Shown: positions 43,763-55,245, counted from the first letter of the stretch. The stretch: 64,000 nucleotides of DNA from Brachypterus glaber (GCA_958510825.1 OY294054.1:11300019-11364018); one strand, 5' to 3'. Program-made: numbers and translations. The notes: a model not told the origin generated them from the sequence alone.

Positions 43763-44585
43763 CAGTGCGTACATTAAGTCTGGAATCACCCGATTTACTT
43801 TTCAATTATAAGACTTAAAAAAAAAACGCTCGGACATGTCGATTTTAATTTTTAATTTTTCAAATTTTGGTGTAAAAAAAGTTATCAAAATTTTCACCCC
43901 CTTGCACCCTCCCATCACAACTTTTTTTTTTAAATAGCAACCTACCTCTTGTGACACATCGTTGGAAAGGTTATTTAATAAGCTTTCTAACGGTGTATGC
44001 CAAAGCCTTATTTAAAAAGGGGCTTAGAAAAAAATTAGTGGCTATTTGAAAAAAAAAAATTGGAATAAGTGGGTGCAAGTGGGTGAAAATTGTGATAACA
44101 TTTGGTGTAAACCAAAATTTGCAAAATTAAAAATAAAAATCCACCTGTATGAGCATTTTTTTTTACTTCCCAATTACAAGTTAAAGAAAAAAATGCTTAG
44201 ACAGGTCGATTTTTATTTTTTATTTCGAAAATTTTGGTTTACACCAAATGTTATCACAATTTTCACCCCCTTGCACCCACTTATTCCATTTTTTTTTTTC
44301 AAATAGCCACTAATTTTTTTCTAAGCCCCTTTTTAAATAAGGCTTTGGCATACACCGTTAGAAAGCTTATTAAATAACCTTTCCAACGATGTGTCACAAG
44401 AGGTAGGTTGCTATTTGAAAAAAAAAAGTTGTGATGGGAGGGTGCAAGGGGGTGAAAATTTTAATAACTTTTTTTACACCAAAATTTGAAAAATTAAAAA
44501 TTAAAACCGACTTGTCCGAGCGTTTTTTTAAAAGTCTTATAATTGAAAAGTAAATCGGGTGATTCCAGACTTAATGTACGCACTG
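43763..44585. mobile_element. 823-bp near-perfect foldback element
   Basis: The outer 53 bp are perfectly inverted, beginning CAGTGCGTACATTAAGTC. Arms pair almost continuously to the centre near 44174. TATA stands outside both ends. The frame at 44046-44306 crosses the centre and is a palindrome artefact. No coding capacity. A transcript would form a hairpin of about 400 bp. Confidence 0.92.
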
Positions 44586-45480
44586 TATATAACATACTAA
44601 GATATATTATAGAATGCGAAGCATTGTGTATTTTCACACCAACTTCTTTTATTCTGAGGACGTTAATTTCACTTTAAAACTCCTAGAGCATTTCAATGTC
44701 CCTAAAGTCAAGTTAATATTCCACTATTAAGATTCACACATTTTGTTTAACAGATTTCCTTATTTCGGGTATTTTGTCTTCTAAATTTAATATTATATTA
44801 TACTTTGTTTCGTTTGGTTTAGAATGAATTTTTACTTGCTTAACACCCAGTTCTGTAATTACAGGGTGGGCCAAAAAAAAAACGGCCACTTTTTAAAGAG
44901 TTATAAATTGTTTGCCTTTTGATCGATCCAGACAAAATTTGAAATTAATATGCTCAAACATGTAAGATTCGGTAGGTAATTTTATTTATTTAAAATATAA
45001 TTAAACTTTTCAGTAATAAACCTTTTTATAAAGGGGTTATTTTAAAGCCGTGGGGATTAGAGCAAAATGTATATTTTAAAAAAAGTTCGTTTTCATTATG
45101 TGGCCTTTCTTTAATAGTTATGTATGTTTTTCTTTTAACTTTAACTTAAAGTTGTATTTTATTTTTTATATAAATTTTTTATGAATGGTACAGATAGCAG
45201 CAAATATCATAAAAGCCCGGTTTGTGTGTTATTTATAAGTAGGCTGTTATTCATCTAAAATTAATTTTGACATGTCTAAAAAATTATCTGTTAAATTGAA
45301 AATTATTAAAAATCACGAATTAACATTAAAAACTGCATTGTGAGTATGTATTTAAAAGAAGATGAGCAATAAATAAAAAACGAATTTAATTAAATTAAAA
45401 ATTGGTAGATAAACAAGAAATAAGTGTAGTTTTGGTCAAAACGAGAAAAAATGCTAGTTTTAAAATTTTTAACTTTTAAC
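44586..45480. other. AT-rich stretch, no gene seen
   Basis: A family Y terminus (ATAGAATGCGAAGCATTGTG) lies near 44608. ACAGGGTGGGCCAAAAAAAA near 44863 resembles the ACAGGGTG starts of other interspersed repeats. Nothing coding was seen. Confidence 0.45.
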
Positions 45481-45650
45481 AAAAAAATTGGCGCCCATAA
45501 AAATACCTTTATGAAAAAAAGCTTTGTCCCTGGCGGTTACTACCAAAATTTGCGCCCCTTGAAAAAAAAAATTGGCGCCCTAAAATTACCTTTTTGTCCC
45601 TGACAGTTTCTACCAAACTTGGCGCCCCTGCAAAAAAAATTGGCGCCCAA
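45481..45650. repeat. TTGGCGCCC interspersed repeat, second copy
   Basis: GGCGCCC or GCGCCCC words occur five times with AAAAAAA and TTTGTCCCTG spacers. The relative is at 9421-9670. Confidence 0.65.
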
Positions 45651-45675
45651 AGGTAGGTGACTGACTTCTTAATAC

Positions 45676-45785
45676 TTCCTTCGAAGTTCCTCCGGAGTTC
45701 CTCGAAGTTCCTAAGAGTTCCTTGGAGCTCCTCCAGAGTTCTTCAGAGTTTCTCCAGAGTTCCTCCTGAGTTCCTTTGGCTTGTA
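45676..45785 (+). repeat. Degenerate GAGTTCCTCC minisatellite
   Basis: About eight units of GAGTTCCTCCRG-like sequence with 10-14 bp spacing. No conserved frame. Confidence 0.8.
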
Positions 45786-46094
45786 CAAAAGATTTCCTCG
45801 CGGTCAGCCTCTCGTTTTGATATTTTTGGATCTAGAGTCACCTATTAAATTTTGGCATGGCAGTTACTGATCACCCTGTATATTACTAATCATAACCATA
45901 ACCGCAACTTTGGTAACCAATCCGAAAGGGCTTTTAGACTATTTGAGACAAGTTTAGAGGGCGTCCCTAAAAATTAATTTATTTAGGACCACACTAACGT
46001 ATATCCAGCTAAAAAATACGTTTTAACCCCCAAGAGATAGAAATAGTTTATTATCTATTTCAAAGTTGCAAGTTACCCCTGGATTTGAATTTTT
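45786..46094. other. Non-coding stretch
   Basis: No gene or repeat partner was seen. Confidence 0.35.
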
Positions 46095-46440
46095 CTGTAT
46101 ATATTTTCTATAGAAAATGTGTCAGAAGTTACTTATACTCCCTAAGGTTCAACTCCCTTTCAATTTAATAACCGGACATTATATACTAAATAAACACAGA
46201 TACATTATGCGCTTGACGCAAAGTCCATTATGCAGAAAATATAGGGATAGGGACAAAGATCTTCATCATCTAATTAGCAAATGTGTCACGGTTATGAGAA
46301 TAAGATGAAGTTACTTTAGGGATGACTTGCTCAAAACTTGTCTGGAATGTTACCAGGAACACTCCTCTAAACATATTCCTGGAGGACGTTTTTAAGTGGG
46401 GTTGTAAATTATTAGGTAAACTACACAAAAAATATAATAG
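46095..46440 (+). mobile_element. LINE C-terminal fragment (post-RNase H)
   Basis: The frame at 46117-46308 encodes LITGHYILNKHRYIMRLTQS, then PLCRKYRD and HHLISKC. This matches the 'LTGH..ln.HLh.mgl..sp.CR.C' and 'HhL..C' pattern at the C-terminal end of jockey/R1/I-type LINE polyproteins. Upstream RT and RNase H are gone, the second Cys of the CxxC pair is Tyr, and a stop follows. It is a remnant. Confidence 0.65.
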
Positions 46441-46718
46441 AAATTATATACCAAGGTAAAGAATACACTTTTTAAAGCCGAGCGTATTATATCTCGAGAT
46501 ACGCAGAACCGAGGGATATAAGAGTGCGAGTCTATACTAGTCTTCTCTACTGTGGTTTATATTATTTTTTCACTACCAGCACATTTATTCTTATTATTTT
46601 AATATTTGCTGAATTCTAATTAAATGTTTACAGTACTAGTAACGTTATTATATTTTTAAAATGTGTGATAACATATGGATAAGTACTTATTTAATAAATA
46701 ATGTGTTATATTCTATTA
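46441..46718. other. AT-rich stretch
   Basis: No gene seen. Confidence 0.35.
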
Positions 46719-47794
46719 CACAGAAAAAAAGGTTATCTTGGCAGAAGATAATAAATTATCTTGGATTTATATTATCTTAAATCGAGGTAATAATCTTCTT
46801 TTAAGATCATGTATCCTCGGTTTAAGATTATCTGTTACTTTGGTTTCCTTTAATTATTCTCTTGGTAGAAAAATCCTTGTGTCAAGGATTTTTTTCCTTA
46901 AATGCATGACATTTAAAACAGTAACAGAGAATCAAGAGTTATTATCTTGACTCAAAGCCCCTGTTGTCTTACGGTAAAGAGTTTGCTGGCCTCACCCCAC
47001 TCGCCCGTTGTTATTGTTAGCTGGCAGAAAATTTGCGCAGTAGTTTAAGATATGCGCGGGAGAGAAGTTAGGTTTTTTTTGCCGTCAGTTGTCTTTAAAG
47101 GTGTTATCATTGTTTTTATCTGCTTTAAAATGTTCGAATTTGTACCCTCAAACGATGGGGATTTTCAAATTTACTTAAAAAAATCCCGGGTAAGTAGCTT
47201 TAAATAATTTATACCTATAAGCGCCATTTTGCAACAAGTTTTTCTTCAAAAACAAGTGCTTTTTCCTACTACCACCTATGAAACCAAATTTCACACGATT
47301 AACAGAGTAAGAAAGTATCATATTTCATAGGAGTGCGAAATAATATTATACATGTGTGGGAAATTTTTTCAAAATATTTACCATTATATTAACCCTGGAA
47401 CCTGACTGTGGGGTCTTTATCTTACATCAAGTCTAGGTTTAAGATAATATGATCTTGAATCAAGAGAATTATAATCTTAAATCAAGATTATAATTCTCTT
47501 CATTCAAGATTATATAATATTAAACCAAGACTTGGTGTAAGATAATCTAATCTTGGATAAAGATAATATGATCTTGAATCAAGATAATTACATACTTGGT
47601 TTAAGATAATATGATCTCAAATAAATGATTTAAGTGGCTTTGATTTAAGGAAATGTTCTTAAATCTAGGACCTCAAATGCCAAGATCACGGCGGACTTGA
47701 TCCAATACAGTCATGGCGTTGAACATATCGAAAGCCATGGCTGCCTTGGTTCAAGATCGTTTTGCTTTGATTCCAGATATCCCTTTTTTCTGTG
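46719..47794. mobile_element. 1076-bp CACAGAAAA TIR element rich in AATCTTGA words
   Basis: Ends CACAGAAAAAAAGG and CCCTTTTTTCTGTG are inverted with TA outside both. The subterminal 200-350 bp hold many AAGATAAT / ATTATCTT and CTTGAATCAAGA words in both orientations, possible transposase-binding repeats. The central part (about 46960-47400) is unique and GC-richer. No transposase frame. The frame at 46738-46950 lies in the repeat-rich flank. Confidence 0.85.
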
Positions 47795-48349
47795 TATAGT
47801 TAATTAATTTATATTGTTTGCCATTTTAATTTTTTATCCAATGGCAAAATATTTTTGAATTTTGTCCAACAAAAATTATTAAGCAATGTAATGTCTTTGC
47901 AATTCCAGAAAAATCAAGTAAGAGTTATCAATAGTTTATAAAATTAACTCCTACCAGAGGAGGAAGAGTGATTATTGCTCTAGGTGCAAAAAAATTAATT
48001 TCTCGGATTAAATACATCATAAAGTCAATATGAATTTTGTGCCTGGGATTAGTGTACGTAATTACTAGAGGTTCAGTGATGATCAGCCGGAAAAAAATAA
48101 TATTTCATGAAAAAGTTTGCTTTTGTAGCCAGGAAAATATTATTTAAAAATTTAAGAAAATCTATGACTTTTTAATCATTCATCTGTTAAAAAACAATAA
48201 CAAATATATTTGTATATTTATTTAATAAATTTAGTTATAATATTAGTAAACTAAATTATATTTTTTTTAGGAATGAATGTACTCTTCCTATTATGTTCAT
48301 AAGTACTTTTTTTTGTTGACTTGTGTAATGGTACGTTCCAAAGCTAGTA
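47795..48349. other. AT-rich stretch, no gene seen
   Basis: No coding signal or partner was identified. Confidence 0.4.
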
Positions 48350-48602
48350 AACTGATAAAAAAGATAATTTTGATTTATTTGGATATGGCCAATTAAATTA
48401 TTTGGTTGCGAGTAATAAATTTTATTTGAGTCAAATAAATATTTAGTTCATGTAAATAAATATTATAATTTCAAAGTCATTTATTAATGGAAACAAAATA
48501 GTTTATTTGACAGAAATGAAATTTATTTGTCACAACCAAATAATTCAATTGGCCATATCCAACCAAATATTTTGTACACACAAATAAACTGTTTTATCAG
48601 TG
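48350..48602. mobile_element. CACTGATAAAA MITE, copy 1
   Basis: The 253-bp element has ends (A)ACTGATAAAAAA and TTTTATCAGTG, flanked by TA, and inverted halves (GGATATGGCCAATTAAATTA / TTCAATTGGCCATATCC). It is about 90 percent identical by eye to 55246-55488. No coding capacity. Confidence 0.85.
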
Positions 48603-48677
48603 TAGTGAAAAAAATGTAATATTCCTTTTGTTAAAAATGGAGTAAAGTAGCTTGGTCATTGACCAATGTCCAAATAT

Positions 48678-48951
48678 GGGAGGATTGGTGTAGTGGACTA
48701 CCGCGTCGTACTTGACGAGTTTACTACCCAAAATAACGTGAGTTCGATTCTCACCGGCGCCGATTTGCCTTTTTCAGTTAATTGATAATTGAAATTTGGC
48801 GAAGGCGTAAGTGAAGCGGACACTCCGTATAAATTGGTTCGAAAGTCAATTAAAGCCGGTGGTTCCCTCTACTACTAGCCCACACAAGTCCTGGACTTAG
48901 GGGATGCTTAATTAAGCAGAATAGTACGAGGTTAAACAAATGTAAATGTAA
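48678..48951 (+). mobile_element. tRNA-derived SINE, head type B, copy 2
   Basis: It begins GGGAGGATTGGTGTAGTGGA, with B box GAGTTCGATTCTC and the long body with GTAAGTGAAGCGGACACTC. The tail is AACAAATGTAAATGTAAA. Its tail is part of the duplicated block described at 48918. Confidence 0.92.
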
Positions 48952-49363
48952 AATAGGGTTGAAAGCATTACTTTTCTTAATCTGCACTAAAAAAGAAGTA
49001 TTTTAAACAGACTAAGGCAAAAGAATTATTTTTTTTTTAATTTTTGTTCTTTCTTTTTTTTTTTCAATAAGGAGCAAGACATTTACAACAACCTACACAG
49101 TATTAATTCACATCGCCAAATTCTCCTACATTAAAGCATTATTATTTTTGTAGCTTTGCTACTTTAGATAAACAAACAAGTTAATTTTAATGTTTAGATA
49201 AACTCATATTACTTTGACACAAAAGAAGATCAGAAACCCTTTACATAAAATGGTTACACAACCATTCAAATTTCCACATTCATTTCGCATTTGTCAAAAG
49301 CATAATTCGGTTGAATAAATACCATGTAATTTTTTTCAAAAAATCTCTTTTTTTTTCAGTATT
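48918..49363 (+). repeat. 440-bp segmental duplication, left copy
   Basis: From the SINE tail (ATAGTACGAGGTTAAAC) to a TTTCAG at 49357-49362, this block is about 90 percent identical by eye to 50411-50850. Shared words include AAGGAGCAAGACATTTACAA and GACATCG-free segments such as TTCTCCTACATTAAAGCATT. The similarity stops exactly at the AG of an acceptor-like TTTTTTTTTCAG. Confidence 0.88.
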
Positions 49364-50190
49364 ATACCAATTTTCACAAAATCTACCCTCCACCCCTCAG
49401 GGGGTGAAAAAAAAAAGAAAATATTGAAAATATATAGAGTAAAAAAAATATTATTAGATTCAATTTTAGCAACCTTAAAAACCCCTATATAGCAATTTTC
49501 AAATTTTACTATTTTATTTTTATATTTCCCCATTTGCCCCCCTTACCGCAATGTTCACCAAAAACAATCCCGAGCGAGAACTTTTGGTAACATACCTGTA
49601 TGCCGAATTTCAAGTCTTTAGCTTAAAGCGTTCTTAAGTTACCGTGCCCACAAGATTTCCCAGACAGACCGATCGACGGAAAGAACGACTGACCGATCGA
49701 CCGAACGAACGACCGACCGATCGACAATTTTTTTTCTTTGCTTGACATGGATTTATATCGACATAAAACGTCATAAAACGCAAAAATAAACAAAAAAAAT
49801 TTTTGAAAATTTTTGCACGAATACAAGGCTTTCCGAAATTTAAAAAAAATTTAAAATGGGAAAGCAAAATAGGCTCATACATTGAGAATGTATGTACAAT
49901 GTACAATACGGGTATATTTATAAGTTACGTATCACTCTGGAGGGAGACCCCCTCTCCCCCTAGTGTCATGTTGTGTGTTGAGTTAAATGAAAAAAGCGTT
50001 ACACAGAGAGGTCCAAAATAGTAAAAAAAGGTTTTACATAATATACATGTATGTATGGACAGCCCCTGTATACTATTTGTATCTATACTTACCTAAAAAA
50101 TATATAAAAAATCAATATCACAAGAGATTCCATTAAAAATATTCATATTCATTTAAATGCTGGACTATCAAAACGCAGTTTTTATGCTTT
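49364..50190. other. Non-coding spacer between the duplicated blocks
   Basis: It starts with TTTTCACAAAATCTACCCTC and CACCCCTCAGGGGGTGAAAA, a motif shared with 21.6 kb. A GACCGATCGACCGAACGAAC short repeat lies at about 49660-49725. Frames on both strands are low-complexity. No gene was seen. Confidence 0.5.
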
Positions 50191-50403
50191 GACTTTCAAA
50201 ACGCAGTTTTTGATTTTTTTAATATGCAATTTTTTCAATAATTAGTGAAACTGATTTAATTCGCCAATGTAATTTAACTATTCTCTCTAAAATAGATAAT
50301 ACCTGATGTTCATTGGTACTATAAAAGCTGTTATAGTTCCTAAATTAATACTTGGTTGATATCTCAAAATGTGTTATTTGTCAAAAACTGCGTTTTGAAA
50401 GTC
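50191..50403. mobile_element. 213-bp TIR element
   Basis: GACTTTCAAAACGCAGTTTT plus three more bases is perfectly inverted at 50381-50403. A near-duplicate of the left end (GACTATCAAAACGCAGTTTT) precedes it at 50163. No clear target duplication. No coding capacity. Confidence 0.8.
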
Positions 50404-50410
50404 ACCTCCT

Positions 50411-50850
50411 CAGTTAAGTAGAATAGTACGAGGTTAAACAAATGTTAATGTAAAATAGGGTTAAAAGCATTACTTTTCTTAATCTGCACTGAAAAAGAAG
50501 TCTTTTAAATAGACTAAGGCAAAAGAATTAATTTTTTTGAAATTTTTGTTCTTTTTTTTTTCAATAAGGAGCAAGACATTTACAACAACCTACACAGTAT
50601 TAATTTACATCGCCAAATTCTCCTACATTAAAGCATTATTATTTTTGCAGGTTTGTTACTTTAAATAAACAAACATGTCAATTTTAATGTTTAGATAAAC
50701 TCATATTACTTTGACAAAAGAAGATCAGAAACCCTTTACATAAAATGTTTGTATGACTCCAAATTTCCACATACATTTGGCATTGTCAAAAGAATAATCC
50801 GTTTGAATAAATACCATGTAATTTTTTTCAAAAAATCTCTTTTTCTTCAG
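50411..50850 (+). repeat. 440-bp segmental duplication, right copy
   Basis: It begins within a SINE 3' tail (AAGTAGAATAGTACGAGG) without the SINE head or body and runs to TTTTTCTTCAG. The truncated SINE shows that this block was copied from, or broken away from, a SINE-bearing ancestor like 48678-49363. Confidence 0.88.
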
Positions 50851-51009
50851 TATGTTACAGAAGTTTGTAACGAATTTTATGCAAAAGAGGTTGATAAAAA
50901 TGGTCTTGGTCCAAACGGAATAAAATTTTCATATTTATTTTTCACCAATCAACTTTTCCTACTGTTGTATCCAGTTGTTATATCATTTATTTTTTTATTT
51001 TCGGTTTAG
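50851..51009 (+). CDS. Possible terminal exon, unidentified
   Basis: Directly after the TTTTTCTTCAG at the end of the duplicated block, a phase-0 frame encodes about 52 residues. It contains VCNEFYAKEVDKNGLGPNG followed by a hydrophobic tail (LFLLLYPVVISFIFLFSV) and a stop. The composition of the first 25 residues is more protein-like than most frames here. I do not recognise the family, it does not match the second half of a WIF domain, and no close AATAAA follows. The frame is also open upstream through the duplicated block to 50749, so this may be chance. Confidence 0.25.
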   Translation, partial: YVTEVCNEFYAKEVDKNGLGPNGIKFSYLFFTNQLFLLLYPVVISFIFLFSV

Positions 51010-51894
51010 TTATTTTGGAGAAAGAGGGTGGGCACTTATTTTTTACGGATCTTAGTCAGCAAAGGTGCATTTTTAAAAATATTTAACCCTTTCGACATAG
51101 CCATGAATGTCAAAAATTAAATTGGGCTCAAAGATCTCTGACGTGTATTTTCTGGCAGCACGCAAAAAACAGTCTTGGACTTTTTACCACCATGGTAGAG
51201 ACTTTTAGGACTGGCCCTGAAAAGGTTAAAAAACAATATTACAGTTGGCTTTAAAGGACCAAAGGGCGAAAATCACGCAAATAGCATTTATAGAAACATG
51301 AAACACTTGAAATCGTTAATTTAATTTCCCTATCCGTTTGATGTTGTTTTGCGCATTAAATTGCATTAAATTTGATAAGCTACTTGACGGCGGCACTTTT
51401 GAGTGGTAATTTACATTGGTTTTTCCCTTCCGCTGTCACAAGCAAACGCATCTGCCGATTTTCACAGGGGGTATTAAGTATACATAATCATTTTTTTTTG
51501 TTTTATTAATAATATCATTTCACATTATAGTATTTGCTACCTGAACATTTATGTACCTACAGGGTATGAAAAAGTATGGATTACATTTAGTATTTCTCAT
51601 TATTATCAAATTTTTAGTTGTTCAACTGGTTTGAAGTAGCTCTCTATTCCACACTATCCCTTTCAACTTATTTTATTTCCCTGAAGTACCTGCACCATAC
51701 ATCCTTTGTTATTTGTGAGCAGTATTATATTTTAGGATTGCCTACCTGTCTTATAACTTCCAGTTTTTTCTCAAAAATATCGTATGTAAGCTTAACATGT
51801 CTTAGTATGAGACCTAATATAACAGTAGATCACCAGTCATTGGCGAATGTCCAGTGCTCGCATAGGCGCCGCATCGTTTCTATCGTTGACGCGA
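51010..51894. other. Non-coding stretch, no gene seen
   Basis: The plus-strand frame at 51618-51902 has no recognised domain and ends in the repeat that follows. Confidence 0.4.
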
Positions 51895-52100
51895 GGTTTT
51901 AAATATTTACAATTTTTATTTTCTTCGAAAAACACCGATATATTTACATATTTATAGTTAATATGTATATTCAATATTGTTGTGTGTAACAAATTAGTCG
52001 TCAAATGTTTAGATTTCCTCATAATTCGGCAAAATTATTCCGTAAGCCTATGTTTCTGTGTTTATTTTCAACGTTGATGAGTCATAACTGAATTTATTCC
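51895..52100 (-). repeat. Interspersed repeat, inverted partner of 25335-25605
   Basis: AAAACACCGATATATTTACA, ACAAATTAGTCGTCAAATGT and TTGATGAGTCATAACTGA-like sequence mirror 25335-25605. This copy has only a few TA units, so it probably preserves the pre-expansion state. Confidence 0.85.
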
Positions 52101-52974
52101 GATTAATGTAGATCACCTACTATTTGATTCCTTCCCCTAACCTTTGTTGCCGTCATTTTTTCATTAAAATAGTGTATTTCTTTCTAAAAAACGTATGTTT
52201 ATAAATTACATACACGCCCCAAAAAGGGCTTTTTCAGGAGCCTAGAGGTTGACGAGGCCTTATCTTGAGATAATATTTTCCCAGTTTTCTTTAATATGAT
52301 CTTGTTTGTAAGTCTATCTGGCCATTTTATCCTTAACATTTTTATTTTCGTCCCTAGTATTTCTTTTACTATTAAAAAAAAGAAATATTTTGAATGGTCG
52401 ATTTTTATGTACCTACATCATTTTATTTAATAAAAATAAAAATCAAGTTCTTGTATTTCGTCTTACAATTTCCAGTCACCCCAAATTTTTAATAAAAAAC
52501 AAGGTAGCTTTTGATATATAAGCGTTTCAAAGAGCCTGAAAATTTCACACATGGAGAAATAAACACCTAATTTAAGTAATTTTATTCTCTTGGAAATATA
52601 CTCTCCATTATTTTTTTTTTCTTGAGACGAGAGTACCTAAATATGTTTTGGAGAGAGGACTGTGAAAGAAAAGAAAAAAGTTGCATATTTCATGGATTCA
52701 AAATACAAAAGTTGCATATTTCACGAAATCTTCTTCGCTATGGCCCTGTGGATAATGTTCCTCTTCTACTTCTTAGACTAATAGCTCCGTGTGGAGCAGG
52801 AGACGCCACGATTGACGTTCCTTAGCTTCATACTGAAACCAGTGATGGGTAAGATAGTCCCATGCACCGAGCTTTTATTACGTCTTTCTTTATTGTTCTG
52901 TTGATATGTATGTATAATTTTCGACTCGCGTTTAATTGTTATTAGAAAAATATTCGCATACTGTATTGGGAATG
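52101..52974. other. Non-coding stretch
   Basis: A short direct repeat AAAAGTTGCATATTTCA occurs twice near 52677-52723. The frame at 52622-52825 crosses it but has no recognised domain. Confidence 0.45.
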
Positions 52975-53161
52975 TTCAAGTATTACGTAACGCAAAATTT
53001 GGCCATTTTTGACCCCCACCCCGCCTGCATGTAACGCGGCGTAACATTTTCGAGAGAGAAATTGGTTTTTTAGTTACTAAAATTTTGCGCTAGGGATAAA
53101 GCAGAGGTAAGGACTTTTTTTAGTCATTAAAATTTTCCGTCAAATAAGCCTACTATTTATA
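52975..53161 (+). repeat. Repeat family Z (GTATTACGTAACGC) copy
   Basis: GAATGTTCAAGTATTACGTA followed by ACGCAAAATTTGGCC, a C-rich tract and GTAACGCGGCGTAAC. The inverted relative is at 24228-24340. Confidence 0.7.
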
Positions 53162-53440
53162 TGGGAGATTAGATCAGCGGTCTAAGGCATCGATATAGCA
53201 TTGACACTGAGCTAAGGATCGTGAGTTCAAACCTCACTGGCGCCGTTTGCCTTTTTCAGTTAATTAATAATTGAAACTTGGCGAAGGCGTACTCCCTAGA
53301 TATATTGGTTCAAAAGTCAATTAAAGCCGGTGGTTCCCTCTACTACTAGCCCAAACAAGTCCTGGACTTAGGGGATTCTTAATTAAGTAGAATAGTACGA
53401 GGTTAAAAAATGAAACAAAAATAAAAAAATAAAACAAATT
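53162..53440 (+). mobile_element. tRNA-derived SINE, head type A, copy 3
   Basis: It starts TGGGAGATTAGATCAGCGGT, with B box GAGTTCAAACCTC, and carries the short body with GTACTCCCTAGATATATTGG. It ends ACGAGGTTAAAAAATGAAAC and an A-rich tail. Confidence 0.92.
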
Positions 53441-55245
53441 AATAAACTGGAATAAATAAATTAACTTCTGAGTATGGTATAAAAAAATATTTTCATGACT
53501 TCGTGTATAAATAAAACTCCCTATTTATGGATTTGTCATAAACTAGTCGTAGACAAAATATTACTCTTGATATGTAGCATAAAATTTTCTATTTGTAGGC
53601 ATATTTTATTCAAGCCATAAAATAATTTTGAAACTGCTTTAATAATTAATATCGTTTTATTATACCAAAGAAGTTTCTTAAAATATAAAGTTTTACTACT
53701 TGAGTGATTTATAACTTCGGATAAAAATGTCGTTAAAATTGTGTTTTACTACAACCTACTACTTTTAAGTTTTATAATATAATACAAAGTATATAAAAAG
53801 GTTTTTATTCATTAAATTACACCATGTACGCACTGATAAAAAAAATATGTAAAAATTTTTGCCAACGTTAAGATATGTAAGTTTTCCTACGATCCTCTAT
53901 GAAAATGACATTTAGCACACTATTTTGTTCACCTTGTTTTATAAATCATTTTCCACCTTTCACCACAGCCTTTTATATCTTTTAAGTTTTTAATACAAAT
54001 ATTTCTGTTTTTCATGTCAAAAATAGAAACTATAGTTATTACGTTACTATTTTGACCATTACTGTCTGGATCTTATAAAAATTACTTAATTTTTGATTTG
54101 GTTACCTTACATTACATAACATCAAAATACAGTACAATTTTACTGTCTTATATGGCAGCGTAACAGGAGCTCTTTATGCCGCGTTTTGATAACCTGCGCA
54201 AGCGCTGACCGTTTTTCAATATGTTATTTTAAATAAAAAACATTTTTTTACAAAAAAAAACACCAAACAGACGCCAAACCAACGTTAACGTAAACCAAGG
54301 CCCCCTCATTAAAAAAAAAGTCCAAACCAAGAAAAAACCAAAACAATTCATGCACAGAGAGCTGCAATTAAGCGTTTATAGCGTAACCACAGAAATCTAA
54401 TTTAATAAGCAAACTGTTAAGTTTGCATTCATTTAGGAATAGGCAACCCATTAAACAGCTATGTACTATATATTGTATTAAATATAAAACATATAATGTT
54501 CTATACATGTTTACAAATTATAATGCAAAAATTGAAGGTAATGTCAGATTGTTGTGACAGATATCAGGTTTAAATATTTAACAATAGATGGAGCAGTTTT
54601 AATTTTTTGAACTAGATTGATAAAAAACTGGTCAAATATTAAGAAAAACTAATAAACTTAATGTAATTTTAACGCAAAACTTTAAATTGCATTAAATTAT
54701 TCAATATTTCATGGTAAAATATATATATTTTGCTACAGTTTTCTTTACTTTTATAAACAAGAGATGGCACTACATGTGCTCATTCTAACACTTGATACGG
54801 AATATTAATATCTAGAGCTAGAATGAATTCATTATGTGTTTGAAAATTGTGTGTATTTGCTTGCATTCCAAAGCAGTCGTAGAAAAAGAATGTTTCGGGC
54901 CGTTTAAAGAGCTGAAATTTTGGGAAAGTATTTTTTATATACCTATGTGTGCAAAATCGTATTATTTTAGCCCAAAATCCATAACACTCCTTTGCCAGGG
55001 TTTAAAATTTTAACAATGAAGGGAGGTTCCCCCATCCCCTCCTTTAGCTACGGCTCTGGTTTCCATGGACATTCAGCTGGAAAAATATTTGTCGGCTTAC
55101 TCCGCAATTGTGTTTAGGGGAAAAATGCGCAATATTAAACAAATAAAAAACAATGTACTTTGTGTACATGGATAAATTGTATGTCAAAATGTATTTTTCT
55201 AGTGGTTCTTAGAAAAAAATTTTTATTTCAATCTCAAGAAAGTCA
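53441..55245. other. Long AT-rich stretch, no gene seen
   Basis: It includes the AAAATGACATTTAGCACACT word shared with 23.52 kb and an A/C-rich segment (about 54235-54360). No exon with good splice sites and a conserved motif was found. Confidence 0.4.

Noticed and set aside
43227..43811. Six overlapping open frames on both strands
   Set aside because: All are translations of the TTCGTCCA octamer array.
44046..44306. 86-codon plus-strand frame
   Set aside because: It spans the centre of a perfect palindrome, so its second half is the antisense of its first.
50851..51009. Second half of the WIF domain
   Set aside because: The phase would fit the preceding exon, but the residues show none of the WIF second-half pattern.
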